DNA of 64,000 bases, from assembly GCF_015160875.1 (NCBI RefSeq), contig NZ_CP063374.1, positions 5,335,501-5,399,500 on the forward strand, written 5' to 3'. Shown in pieces: positions 8,882 through 17,103 of the stretch (its first letter is position 1; every line of letters begins with the position of its first letter). The stretch is from Streptomyces chromofuscus. GTDB taxonomy: Bacteria; Actinomycetota; Actinomycetes; Streptomycetales; Streptomycetaceae. A program made the translations under genes and the position numbers. The notes beneath the pieces were generated by a model. It made no database searches, was not told the origin of the DNA, and saw only the letters and a list, made by a program, of their open reading frames with translations.

Positions 8882-9472
8882 CTACTTCAGCCGCTCGGCG
8901 ATCCGGGCCCGCATCGCGGTCATCGTGAACCCGCGCGGGTCCACCTTCCCCGGCTGCCACTCCAGGTGGCCGATGACCGAGCGCTGCGTCCAGCCGTGCC
9001 GGCGGCAGATCGCGGCGGCCGCCCGCTCGATGGCCTCCAGCTGTGCCTCGGGCCAGGGGTCCTCGCCGTCGCCGAGGTTCTCGCACTCGAAGCCGTAGAA
9101 GTGGCGGTTGCCGTCGGTGTTCTTCTCGTTGTCCGGCGGCAGCGCCTTCTCCGCGATCACCGCGCGCAGGACGTCGTCGTCGCCGAGGCCCGCGTGGTTG
9201 GCGCGGCCGTACCCGACGAGGTGGACCCGGCCGTCCTTGGTGATGACACCGTGGCACAGCGGGCCGGGCAGGCCCTCGTAGCCGTCGCGGCAGAGTGCCA
9301 CGGTGCGGGCGCTGCCCCGGGTGACGGTGTGGTGGATCATGACGCCGTGCACGGGGCCCCACGGGCCCACGTGATTGCGGTTGTGCTCTCTCCAGTTGCC
9401 CACCTCGACGACGGTGAGGCCCTCGTCCCGCAGGCAGTCGAGGAAACGGTTCGCGGACAGGGGTGAGGCCAT
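8882..9472 (-). CDS. N-acetylmuramoyl-L-alanine amidase (Amidase_2/PGRP fold)
   Basis: 196 residues with AAGGAGG eight bases before the ATG. Zinc-amidase motifs are present: the first zinc His in MIHHTVTRG (about residue 48), the substrate side HAGLG, and the distal region FYGFECENLGDG with GHLEWQPGKVDP giving the last His and the catalytic Lys. No signal peptide is visible, unlike secreted autolysins. It is thus cytosolic, exported by another route, or derived from a phage endolysin; no other phage gene is near. Confidence 0.85.
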   Translation of the reverse strand: MASPLSANRFLDCLRDEGLTVVEVGNWREHNRNHVGPWGPVHGVMIHHTVTRGSARTVALCRDGYEGLPGPLCHGVITKDGRVHLVGYGRANHAGLGDDDVLRAVIAEKALPPDNEKNTDGNRHFYGFECENLGDGEDPWPEAQLEAIERAAAAICRRHGWTQRSVIGHLEWQPGKVDPRGFTMTAMRARIAERLK

Positions 9473-9762
9473 GAGTGCCTCCTTCGCGGCGCGACGACCG
9501 CCCGACGCGGCCGCCTTGTACACGCTGCTTGTACCGAAGCGGGAGGAAACGGAACCCATCGTTCGTACAGCGAGCGAGCCGATTCAGCCACAGCGTGTGG
9601 TCATGGGGGTGCGAGGAGGAACCCATGTCTGCCCAGCGAGAGTTGATCCATTCCCGCTCTTTCGGGTAATAGCACGATCACGCTCCGTGCTGGAAGGCTT
9701 CTCCGCGGAGATCGGTGCCCGGCGAAACAGCCGCCAGGGCATGACCGGGAGGGCAATTCCTT

Positions 9763-11169
9763 ATGTCGGTAGGCGAAGAGGTCCGCACGGAGCAGGCCAG
9801 GCCGCAGCAGAGTCTCGGCACCGCGGCCGCGCGGAACCTGGCCACCACGACCAAGTCCGCACCCCAGATGCAGGAGATCAGCTCGCGCTGGCTGCTGCGC
9901 ATGCTGCCGTGGGTGGACGTGCAGGGCGGCACGTACCGCGTGAACCGGCGGCTCAGTTACGCCGTGGGTGACGGACGCATCACCTTCGTGAAGACCGGCG
10001 ACCGTGTCGAGGTCATCCCCGCCGAGCTGGGCGAGTTGCCGGCGTTGCGGTCCTACGAGGACGAGGAGGTGCTGACCGAGCTCGCCCGGCGGTGCGAGCA
10101 GCGCGAGTTCGCCGCGGGCGACGTGATCGCCGACTTCGGCAACCAGACCGACGAGGTGTACCTGCTGGCGCACGGCAGGGTCGAGAAGGTCGGCCCCGGC
10201 CCGTACGGCGACGACGAGAGCCTCGGTGTGCTCGCCGACGGCGCGTACCTGGGCGAGCAGGCGCTCCTCGACCCGGACGCCATCTGGGAGTACACGGCCC
10301 GCGCGATCACCCCCTGCACGGTGCTCGTCCTGTCCCGCCAGGACGTCGAGCAGCTCGCCGAGCGTGCGGACTCGCTGCGCGAACACCTGGAGCGGCGACG
10401 GTCCCTTCCGCAGCAGCGCACCAACAAGTACGGCGAGAAGGAGATCGACCTCGCGGCGGGTCACGAGGGCGAGCCGGACATCCCGCACACCTTCGTGGAC
10501 TACGAGGCGCGGCCCCGCGAGTACGAACTCAGCATCGCCCAGACCGTGCTGCGCATCCACTCGCGCGTGGCCGACCTGTACAACCAGCCGATGAACCAGA
10601 CCGAGCAGCAACTCCGGCTGACGGTCGAGGCGCTGAAGGAGCGCCAGGAACACGAGCTGGTCAACAACCGTGAGTTCGGGCTGCTGAACAACTGCGAGTA
10701 CGACCAGCGCATCCAGCCGCACGACGGTGTGCCCAGTCCGGACGACATGGACGAGCTGCTGAGCCGCAGGCGCGGGACCAAGATGCTCCTCGCCCACCCG
10801 CGCGCGATCGCCGCGTTCGGCCGTGAGCTCAACAAGCGGGGCCTGGTGCCCGAGACGATCGACGTCGGCGGCAACCGCATCCCGACCTGGCGCGGTGTCC
10901 CGATCTACCCGTGCAACAAGATCCCGGTCACCGAGGCCCGGACCACCTCGATCATCGCGATGCGTCTCGGTGAGGCGGACCAGGGCGTGATCGGTCTGCG
11001 TCAGTCCGGCATCCCGGACGAGCTCGAGCCCAGCCTGTCGGTGCGGTTCATGGGCATCAACGAGCAGGCCGTCATCAAGTACCTCGTGACGGCCTACTAC
11101 TCGGCGGCGGTCCTGGTGCCGGACGCGCTCGGCGTGCTGGAGAACGTCGAGATCGGGCGTTGGCGGTGA
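9763..11169 (+). CDS. Family 2B encapsulin shell protein with cyclic-nucleotide-binding domain (EshA/EshB-like)
   Basis: 468 residues. After a flexible N-terminal arm and an E-loop-like region (about 1-85), a cyclic-nucleotide-binding domain sits at about 95-205 (FAAGDVIADFG, VYLLAHGRVEKVG, GEQALLDP). The rest (about 215-468) has the HK97-type capsid fold signature of Family 2 encapsulins, e.g. YELSIAQTVLRIHSRVADLYN and NRIPTWRGVPIYPCNK. Such proteins form icosahedral protein shells. EshA was first studied as a Streptomyces growth and ppGpp-related protein. The next gene, a polyprenyl diphosphate synthase with a disordered N-terminus, is the expected cargo. GGGAGGG precedes the ATG. Function as a compartment is inferred from the family. 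Confidence 0.88.
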   Translation: MSVGEEVRTEQARPQQSLGTAAARNLATTTKSAPQMQEISSRWLLRMLPWVDVQGGTYRVNRRLSYAVGDGRITFVKTGDRVEVIPAELGELPALRSYEDEEVLTELARRCEQREFAAGDVIADFGNQTDEVYLLAHGRVEKVGPGPYGDDESLGVLADGAYLGEQALLDPDAIWEYTARAITPCTVLVLSRQDVEQLAERADSLREHLERRRSLPQQRTNKYGEKEIDLAAGHEGEPDIPHTFVDYEARPREYELSIAQTVLRIHSRVADLYNQPMNQTEQQLRLTVEALKERQEHELVNNREFGLLNNCEYDQRIQPHDGVPSPDDMDELLSRRRGTKMLLAHPRAIAAFGRELNKRGLVPETIDVGGNRIPTWRGVPIYPCNKIPVTEARTTSIIAMRLGEADQGVIGLRQSGIPDELEPSLSVRFMGINEQAVIKYLVTAYYSAAVLVPDALGVLENVEIGRWR

Positions 11170-11287
11170 CCTTCCCGGCCGGTGTGTCGTGTCCCCGCCC
11201 GTCGGGGCGGGTACACCTCGGGGTATGCGTCCGGCCGGAGCACGAGCGCCGCTGTCCGCTGACTCTCCGAGGGGGGACCTCGATCCC

Positions 11288-12502
11288 ATGACCGAGTCCG
11301 TGACCGAGTCGACGACCCAGCCCGGACCCCGGCCCACCACCCACGCCCCGACCAGCCGTCCCCCGGCGGCCGAGCCCCCGGCGACCCGGTCCCTGGCGGA
11401 GGCCGAGCGGCGTCCGGCCGGGGCTCCCGAAAGGCGCGGTTCCCTCCCGGCCCAGACGGACGGCGCGCCGGGGCCGCTCGACGGCCCCGAGGCGGAGGTG
11501 ATCCTGGAGCGCGCGCGGGCGCTGGTGGACCCCGCGCTGCGTTCGGCGGTCGACTCGCTGCCCGGCGCGATGCGCCGGGTCGCGCGCTACCACTTCGGCT
11601 GGGAGCACGCCGACGGCACCCCGGCGGCCGGCAACGCGGGCAAGGCGATCCGGCCGGCGCTCGTCCTGACCGCGGCCGCCGCGCTCGGCGGCCCCCGGGC
11701 GCGGGCGCGTGCCGTGCCGGCGGCCGCGGCGGTGGAGCTGGTGCACAACTTCACGTTGCTGCACGACGACGTGATGGACCGGGACACCACCCGTCGGCAC
11801 CGGCCCACCGCGTGGACGGTGTTCGGCGGCAACGACGCGATCCTCGCCGGGGACGCCCTCCAGGCGCTCGCCCTGCGACTGCTCGCGCAGGACCCGCACC
11901 CGGCGTCCGCGACCGCCGCCGCCCGGCTGACGGCCTGTGTCGTCGAGCTGTGCGAGGGCCAGCAGGTCGACACGGCGATGGAGCGGCGCGGCCCCTCGGA
12001 GGTCACCCTCGACGAGGTGCTCGCCATGGCGGAGGCCAAGACCGGGGCGCTGCTGGGGTGCGCGTGCGCGCTCGGCGGGCTGTACGCCGGGGCGGCCGCG
12101 GCCGATGTCGAGGCGCTGGACGCGTTCGGCCGGGAGGCCGGGCTCGCCTTCCAGCTCATCGACGACGTCATCGGCATATGGGGCGACCCCAGCCGCACCG
12201 GCAAGCCGGCCGGGGCGGATCTGGCGGCCCGCAAGAAGTCCCTGCCGGTGGTGGCGGCGCTGGCCTCCGGGACACCGGCGGCCGCCGAGCTCGCCGCGCT
12301 GTACGAAGTGCCGTACGACGGCGGTGACCTGGAGCCCACGGTGCTGGCCGTGGAGCGGGCGGGCGGACGGGACTGGGCGCAGCTCCAGGCGTCCGAGCGG
12401 ATGGCGCGGGCGATGCAGGAGCTGTCCCGCGCGATTCCCGACCCGGAGGCGGCGGGCGGACTGCTCGCCCTCGCCGAGTTCGTGACGCGGCGCAGCGCCT
12501 GA
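11288..12502 (+). CDS. Polyprenyl diphosphate synthase with N-terminal cargo-loading extension
   Basis: 404 residues from an ATG with GAGGGGGGACC upstream; an ATG at 11225 is in frame but has a poor RBS. The first ~65 residues are Pro/Ala/Thr/Glu-rich and look disordered, then comes a full trans-prenyl synthase. The first Asp-rich motif is LLHDDVMDRD, with DRDTTRRHRPT after it; the second is LIDDVIGIWGD, with AGADLAARKKSLP. It condenses isopentenyl diphosphate with allylic primers, needing Mg2+; chain length is not predictable here. The long N-terminus beside an encapsulin gene fits the cargo-loading domains of Family 2B compartments. Same strand, 118 bases after the shell gene. Confidence 0.87.
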   Translation: MTESVTESTTQPGPRPTTHAPTSRPPAAEPPATRSLAEAERRPAGAPERRGSLPAQTDGAPGPLDGPEAEVILERARALVDPALRSAVDSLPGAMRRVARYHFGWEHADGTPAAGNAGKAIRPALVLTAAAALGGPRARARAVPAAAAVELVHNFTLLHDDVMDRDTTRRHRPTAWTVFGGNDAILAGDALQALALRLLAQDPHPASATAAARLTACVVELCEGQQVDTAMERRGPSEVTLDEVLAMAEAKTGALLGCACALGGLYAGAAAADVEALDAFGREAGLAFQLIDDVIGIWGDPSRTGKPAGADLAARKKSLPVVAALASGTPAAAELAALYEVPYDGGDLEPTVLAVERAGGRDWAQLQASERMARAMQELSRAIPDPEAAGGLLALAEFVTRRSA

Positions 12503-12536
12503 GCGTCGGCGCGCACCGAGAAGGGCCCCGGGGCGG

Positions 12537-12564
12537 CGGCGTGCGGTTCCTGACCCGCACGCCG
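12537..12564 (+). terminator. Hairpin downstream of the polyprenyl synthase gene
   Basis: Perfect 10-bp stem CGGCGTGCGG with its complement and an 8-base loop, 35 bases after the stop codon. It lacks a T run, as is usual for streptomycete terminators. Confidence 0.6.
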
Positions 12565-12654
12565 CGCCGGCCCGGTTGGGGCGGGTCCCGCACATCCCCA
12601 CGGTGTGCGGGGCCCGCCTTCGTCAGTGCCGCCGGCTGGGCCGCGCGTGCCTGA

Positions 12655-12805
12655 ACGGGAGGCCGGTGGGACGCCGCACGCGTCTGAGCGGGAGGCCGGT
12701 GGGACGCCGCACGCGTCTGAACGGGAGGCCGGTGGGACGCCGCACGCGTCTGAACGGGAGGCCGGTGGGACGCCGCACGCGTCTGAGCGGGAGGCCGGTG
12801 GGACG
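12655..12805. repeat. 33-bp tandem direct repeat, five copies (last partial)
   Basis: Units start at 12655, 12688, 12721, 12754 and 12787, each (A/G)CGGGAGGCCGGTGGGACG followed by CCGCACGCGTCTG. The only difference among the first four is the first base. The unit is 11 codons long, so frames stay open, but no start or codon pattern supports a gene. It lies between the polyprenyl synthase and the convergent tetR gene. Confidence 0.9.
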
Positions 12806-12834
12806 AGGAGTCACGAGGATGCGGACACGCACCG

Positions 12835-13425
12835 TCACGCCTCCGGCACCACCACTGCCACCACGCGCTCCACCAGCCCTTCCGGCACCTGCACCTCCGG
12901 CAGCACCCCGTCCAGTACGCCCGGCAGTGTCAGGTGCTCGACGATCAGTCCCAGCATCGCGAGGTAGAGCACGACCACCGTCTCGTCTCCGCCGGGCAGC
13001 CCCGCCTCGCGGTGGAACCCCATGCCGTACTCCAGTTGCCCGCGCACCGACTCGGTGTACGACGCCCGCAGTCCGGGGCGGCGGGTGGCCTCGAGGCGCA
13101 GTTCGAGCAGGGCCAGAAAGCCCGGGCGGTCGCGGACCATGCGCGTCATCAGGTCCTGCATCAGGGCCGTGACCAGGGCGCGGTCCTTCGGCGCCCGCAT
13201 CAGCCGGCCGAGCACCTCGGGGTCGGGTGCCAGGCGGCGGTGCAGGCGGGCGTCGATCTGGCGGAGCAGGTCGTCGCGTCCGCCGAAGTAGTTGGAGGCG
13301 GTGCCGACCGGCACCCCCGCCGCCGCGTCCACCGCGCGGAAGGTGAGCCCTCGCGCTCCCTCGCGGGCGAGCACCTCGACCCCGGCGTCGACGAGCGCGG
13401 CCCTGCGTTCAGGGTTGCTGGCCAT
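12835..13425 (-). CDS. TetR/AcrR-family transcriptional regulator
   Basis: 196 residues. The N-terminal helix-turn-helix domain is about 10-55 (GARGLTFRAVDAAAGV then GTASNYFGGRDDLLRQ), followed by an all-helical ligand domain. It is divergent from the broken dihydrofolate-reductase-like gene, with a palindrome between the starts (13494-13507), so autoregulation and control of that gene are likely. The ligand is unknown. Confidence 0.88.
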   Translation of the reverse strand: MASNPERRAALVDAGVEVLAREGARGLTFRAVDAAAGVPVGTASNYFGGRDDLLRQIDARLHRRLAPDPEVLGRLMRAPKDRALVTALMQDLMTRMVRDRPGFLALLELRLEATRRPGLRASYTESVRGQLEYGMGFHREAGLPGGDETVVVLYLAMLGLIVEHLTLPGVLDGVLPEVQVPEGLVERVVAVVVPEA

Positions 13426-13493
13426 ACGGAGTCCTCTCTCCCACTTTCCCGGTCCCCGCCCTTTTCCCTTGCGACCACTACAAGTGAAGTACT

Positions 13494-13507
13494 ACAACTG
13501 GAGTTGT
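13494..13507. promoter_or_regulatory. Candidate TetR operator
   Basis: ACAACTGGAGTTGT is a 14-bp perfect palindrome between the divergent tetR gene (start 13425) and the reductase-like pseudogene (TTG at 13538). A second half-site, CAAGTGAAGT, precedes it. Size and place fit a TetR-family operator; no binding data. Confidence 0.5.
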
Positions 13508-13537
13508 TGCAGCCACAGCCTACGAAACGAGAGCGGC

Positions 13538-14121
13538 TTGCGAAAGCTCACCTACTTCGTCGCCACGTCCATCGACGGCTTCATCGGGGACCCGGACGGC
13601 GACGCGTCGGTGATGCTCCCCTACGCGGACGCGGAGTTCCTCGAGTTCCTCACCGCGGAGTATCCGGAGACCCTGCCCACCCACGGCCGCCGCCCGCTCG
13701 GCGTCGACGACCTGCCGAACAAGCGGTTCGACACGATCATCCAGGGCGCGCCAGCTACGACGTGGCGCTGAAGGAGGGCGTCACCAGCCCGTACGCCCAC
13801 ATGCGGCAGTACGTCGCCTCGCGCAGCCTGACCCGGTCGCCCGACCCCGAGGTCGAGATCATCGCCGAGGGCCTCGTCGGCCGGGTGCGCGCGCTGAAGG
13901 CGGAGGACGGCGCGCTCGGCATCTACCTGTGCGGCGGGTCCCGGCTCGCGGGCGAGCTGATCGACGAGATCGACGAACTGGTCGTCAAGACGTACCCGGT
14001 CGTGCTGGGCAGCGGCATGCCGATGTTCGGCTCCGGTTACGCGGTCGGCGCGTTCGCGCTGGAGTCGGTGCGCACCTTCGGCAACGGCGCCGTCGTGACG
14101 ACGTACGGCAGGAAGCGCTGA
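13538..14121 (+). pseudogene. Dihydrofolate reductase-like (RibD C-terminal family) protein, frameshifted
   Basis: Starting from TTG 13538, the product begins LRKLTYFVATSIDGFIGD, the usual start of this family in Streptomyces. The frame runs into a stop at 13769-13771. The rest (SYDVALKEGVTSPYAHMRQY to GAVVTTYGRKR) continues in the next frame. The shift is near 13750, where one C seems missing before GCGCCAGCTAC (expected Gly-Arg-Ala-Ser-Tyr). The remainder has good codon bias and keeps YLCGGSRLAGELI and PVVLGSGMPMF. Either a recent inactivating deletion or a sequencing error. Total size without the shift would be about 194 residues. Paired with the divergent tetR gene. Confidence 0.8.
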
Positions 14122-14147
14122 GCCGCCGTCGGCCCTACGCTGGGGGC

Positions 14148-14381
14148 ATGGACAGCACGCACCATGTCTGTCCCGACTGCGGACAGCCCGTCGATACGGT
14201 CGTCCGGCGCCACAAGACGCTGGGCGCGTGGGTCCCGGTGTGGGTGGCCGGACCGTGCCGGAACCCCAAGTGCGACGCGTACGCCATGGAAGGCGCCGTC
14301 TCCGAGCAGGAGCGGCCGGCGACGCCCGACACCACCAAGCAGACCGAGACCGAGACCGAGACAGTGGCGAAGAAGCCCTGA
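14148..14381 (+). CDS. Small zinc-ribbon-like protein of unknown function
   Basis: 77 residues from ATG 14148, starting MDSTHHVCPDCGQPVDT. Two cysteine pairs, CPDC (about 8-11) and C...C in GPCRNPKCDAY (about 41-48), could form a zinc ribbon. The tail is Glu/Thr-rich (TETETETVAKKP) and probably disordered. No known function. It follows the reductase-like pseudogene by 26 bases and may share its transcript. Confidence 0.7.
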   Translation: MDSTHHVCPDCGQPVDTVVRRHKTLGAWVPVWVAGPCRNPKCDAYAMEGAVSEQERPATPDTTKQTETETETVAKKP

Positions 14382-14608
14382 GCGCGTCCTGGGGGCGCCG
14401 ACGGCATCGGCTGAGCGGTACCGGTGCACCGCCCCGACGCCGCGGGTCCCCGGCGCGCCGGTACGACGGCCGGGTCCTGCGCGGCGCCGAAAGGCGCAGC
14501 GCTCCTGTGCTGTGAACCGGCCGGCGATGGGAGCAGCGTCACCCGTGCGCCGGGAAGAGCCGCCGACGCGTTGGCGTGGGCCCTCGAAAGCCGTCAGCGC
14601 CTGCCTGG

Positions 14609-15343
14609 TCACGGGTGACTGGGCGGCCCGCCCGTATCAGGGTCCCGTCCGGTCAGGCAGTACGTGCCGCCCGCCGGGTCGCACATCACCGTCCAGTGGG
14701 CGCCGGCGGCGACGAACGTGGCTCCGAGCCGTTCGTGCGCGGCGCGGGTCGCCGCGACGTCCGCGCAGGCCATGTCGAGGTGGGCGGTGAGGGGCCGGTC
14801 GGTGCCGAGGCGCTGGAGCAGCACCCGCACCGGCAGCCCGGCCGGCGGCCCGAGCACATGGAACTCGGGGAGGGCACCCGGCCGGGACGTCCAGCCGTCC
14901 AGCAGCCGCGTCCAGAACGCGACCTCGGCCTCGTACGACGACGGCGGGACGTCGACGCACACCTGATCGAGCCGACTGCCCCGCACGACGGCCGGCCGCA
15001 CCGACTCCCCGTGCCACGGCACGGCACAGAACAACTGGCCCGCGGGCGATCGCAGCACGGCCCACCCCTGGTGCTGGGCGACCGTCCCGGCCCCCGCCCG
15101 CACGGCGGACGCGGCGAATTCGTCCACGTCGTCCACGACGAGGTCGAGATGCGCGCCACCGGGGCCGGAGCCGACACCCTGGACCTTCACGCACGGGTCC
15201 GTTCCCGTGGCCGGCAGCAGGGTGACGAACTCTCCCCGCCGTGCGGACAGCCGGGTGCCCGTGACGGCGGTCCAGAAGGCCTCGGCGGCCGGGAGGCGTT
15301 CGGCGGGCCGGTCGACGAAGGCGTACGTCCAGTGGATCGTCAT
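14609..15343 (-). CDS. VOC (glyoxalase/bleomycin-resistance-like) superfamily protein, two domains
   Basis: 244 residues from ATG (MTIHWTYAFVDRP). It holds two tandem VOC modules, about 1-115 and 125-235, each with the beta-alpha-beta-beta-beta pattern (GGAHLDLVVDDVDEF in the first, TAHLDMACADVAATR in the second). Some metal-site positions (His/Glu) are kept, but the reaction cannot be named: members are lyases, dioxygenases and binding proteins. It stands alone on the minus strand, with no clear partner. Confidence 0.8.
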   Translation of the reverse strand: MTIHWTYAFVDRPAERLPAAEAFWTAVTGTRLSARRGEFVTLLPATGTDPCVKVQGVGSGPGGAHLDLVVDDVDEFAASAVRAGAGTVAQHQGWAVLRSPAGQLFCAVPWHGESVRPAVVRGSRLDQVCVDVPPSSYEAEVAFWTRLLDGWTSRPGALPEFHVLGPPAGLPVRVLLQRLGTDRPLTAHLDMACADVAATRAAHERLGATFVAAGAHWTVMCDPAGGTYCLTGRDPDTGGPPSHP

Positions 15344-15494
15344 GGCGGCGATCGTAGGCCGCGGACCGGAAACCGCCGGCAGACAAGACCGCACCCGGAC
15401 CGCCATGGACGCCGGGTTCGGCGGCCTGCGGACCGGGTGCGGGCAGGGAGACGCTGCAGGTAAGGAGTTGCAGGTCACAAGGTGAGACCCGGGA

Positions 15495-15890
15495 TCAGGC
15501 CTTCTTCGTCTCCCAGAAGATCTTGTCGATCTGGGCGATGTAGTCCAGAGCCTTCTGGCCGGTGGCCGGGTCGGTGGACGCCTTGGCGGCCGACAAGGCC
15601 TTCAAGGTGTCGTTGACCAGCTGGTGCAGCTCCGGGTACTTCTCGAAGTGCGGGGGCTTGAAGTAGTCGCTCCAGAGCACCGAGACGTGGTGCTTGGCCA
15701 GCTCGGCGCGCTGCTCCTTGATGGTGGTGGCACGAGCCTGGAAGTGCGGGTCGTCGTTTCCGGCCATCTTCTCCTGGATGGCCTTCACCGACTCCGCCTC
15801 GATGCGGGCCTGGGCCGGGTCGTACACGCCGCAGGGCAGGTCGCAGTGCGCGCTGACCTTGACCTTGGGGGCAAACAGGCGGGAAAGCAT
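15495..15890 (-). CDS. sodN: Nickel-containing superoxide dismutase
   Basis: 131 residues, the standard SodN length. The 14-residue leader MLSRLFAPKVKVSA is cut before the Ni hook HCDLPCGVYD; after cleavage His1, Cys2 and Cys6 bind Ni(III/II). It turns superoxide into O2 and H2O2 in the cytosol as a homohexamer. The protease gene sodX is divergent 145 bases away. In S. coelicolor sodN is raised by nickel and held down without nickel by a small RNA from the sodF mRNA 3' end that pairs with the sodN ribosome-binding region; the same control is likely here but the sRNA is outside the window. Confidence 0.97.
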   Translation of the reverse strand: MLSRLFAPKVKVSAHCDLPCGVYDPAQARIEAESVKAIQEKMAGNDDPHFQARATTIKEQRAELAKHHVSVLWSDYFKPPHFEKYPELHQLVNDTLKALSAAKASTDPATGQKALDYIAQIDKIFWETKKA

Positions 15891-16035
15891 GAAGCATTCC
15901 TTCCTCGTGATCGTCTTCTCAGGGGGGACATTACTCCCTGACCGACGTGATTTCGCGAGTGCCCCCATGGGCTTAGGACAAAAGTCCGGGGTGAGACTGA
16001 GACTGGTGGAGGATCGAACCGGGGAGGTGCCGGGG

Positions 16036-16470
16036 ATGCCGGAGCTGTCGCAGGAGACCGAGCGGGAAAGGGGCGCCCCGCCCTTCGGGCTGGCCGAGGT
16101 CACCGGGCCGTCCATGGTGCCGACGCTGTACCACGGGGACCGGCTCCTGCTGCGCTACGGCGCCCGCGTCAGGCCCGGCGACGTCATCGTCCTGCGCCAC
16201 CCCTTCCAGCAGGACCTGCTCGTCGTCAAGCGGGTGGCGGAGCGCCGCGACGGCGGCTGGTGGGTGCTCGGCGACAACGCGTACGCCGGCGGGGACAGCA
16301 CCGACTACGGGGTCGTCCCCGACGAGCTGGTCCTGGGCCGGGTGGCGTTCCGCTACCGGCCGCTCAAGCCCGGCCGGCGCTCGCCGCTCACCGTGCTGCG
16401 CTGGGCGCTGTCGGCGGCCAGGCCCGTGTTCTCCGACCGGTCGGCCTCCAGGCGTTTGCGCGCCCGGTAG
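16036..16470 (+). CDS. sodX: SodX, signal-peptidase-type protease for NiSOD maturation
   Basis: 144 residues from ATG 16036 with GGGGAGGTG upstream; ATG 15967 would add 23 residues. It is an S24/S26-type serine protease: the catalytic Ser is in GPSMVPTLYHGDRLL (about residue 26) and the Lys in DLLVVKRVAERRDGG (about 65), then GDNAYAGGDSTDYGVV. It removes the SodN leader. No membrane anchor is seen, consistent with a cytosolic role. Its last 118 bases overlap the end of the convergent CGNR gene. Confidence 0.9.
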   Translation: MPELSQETERERGAPPFGLAEVTGPSMVPTLYHGDRLLLRYGARVRPGDVIVLRHPFQQDLLVVKRVAERRDGGWWVLGDNAYAGGDSTDYGVVPDELVLGRVAFRYRPLKPGRRSPLTVLRWALSAARPVFSDRSASRRLRAR

Positions 16471-17003
16471 GCGGCCACGTTGGCGCGGGTGGCGCAGCGG
16501 TCGGAGCAGTAGCGCCGGGAGCGGTTGGTGGACGTGTCCAGGTAGGCGTTGCGGCACGGGGCCGCCTCGCACAGGCCCAGGCGGTCCACGCCGTACTCGG
16601 TGAGGTGGAAGGCGAGGCCCATCGCCGCGATCGCCGCGTAACCCGCGGTCGCGTTCGACGGGTGGTCCGCGAGGTGCATGTGCCACAGGGGGCGGCCGTC
16701 GTCGTCGCGGAAGTCGTGGCCGGAGATCTGCGGGCTGACCGGGAACTCCAGCAGCAGTGAGTTCAGCAGGTCCACGGCCAGGGTCTCCTCGCCGCCGTCG
16801 GCCGCCTCGAAGACCGCGCGCAGCCGGGCCCGGACCGAGCGGAACCGCGTCACGTCCGCGTCGGTGGCCCGGCGCGCCGCCGACTGGTTGCCGACGAAGA
16901 GCTCCCGGACGGCCTCGACCGAGGTCAGCGAGTCCTTGCCCCGGGCCGGCTCCTCGCTGTTCACGAGGCGTACGGCGTAGTCCGAGTAATAGGCCAGTTC
17001 CAC
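16353..17003 (-). CDS. CGNR-type zinc finger / ABATE-domain protein
   Basis: 216 residues. An N-terminal ABATE (RNA polymerase-associated stress-like) region is followed by a C-terminal zinc finger CEAAPCRNAYLDTSTN - RRYCSDRCATR (about 143-175). The family signature CGNR is CATR here, but the Cys spacing is kept. Members are thought to act in transcription control and are often next to enzymes. The C-terminal tail (about 185-216) is encoded opposite the end of sodX. It is divergent from the methyltransferase gene, with about 100 bases between. Confidence 0.82.
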   Translation of the reverse strand: MELAYYSDYAVRLVNSEEPARGKDSLTSVEAVRELFVGNQSAARRATDADVTRFRSVRARLRAVFEAADGGEETLAVDLLNSLLLEFPVSPQISGHDFRDDDGRPLWHMHLADHPSNATAGYAAIAAMGLAFHLTEYGVDRLGLCEAAPCRNAYLDTSTNRSRRYCSDRCATRANVAAYRARKRLEADRSENTGLAADSAQRSTVSGERRPGLSGR

Positions 17004-17103
17004 TTGTAGTCCTTACGGAGGGGCTCTATGGTCGTGTCCGCGGTCACGTAACGGCTGGTCGTGCTTCCAGGGTATTACGCAGGTGAGTCGAGAAGGGGCA
17101 TCC

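Noticed and set aside
8882..9472. Prophage remnant around the amidase
   Set aside because: No integrase, holin or structural genes nearby, and the neighbours are core genes.
12655..12805. CRISPR array
   Set aside because: Units are contiguous with no unique spacers, and there are no cas genes.
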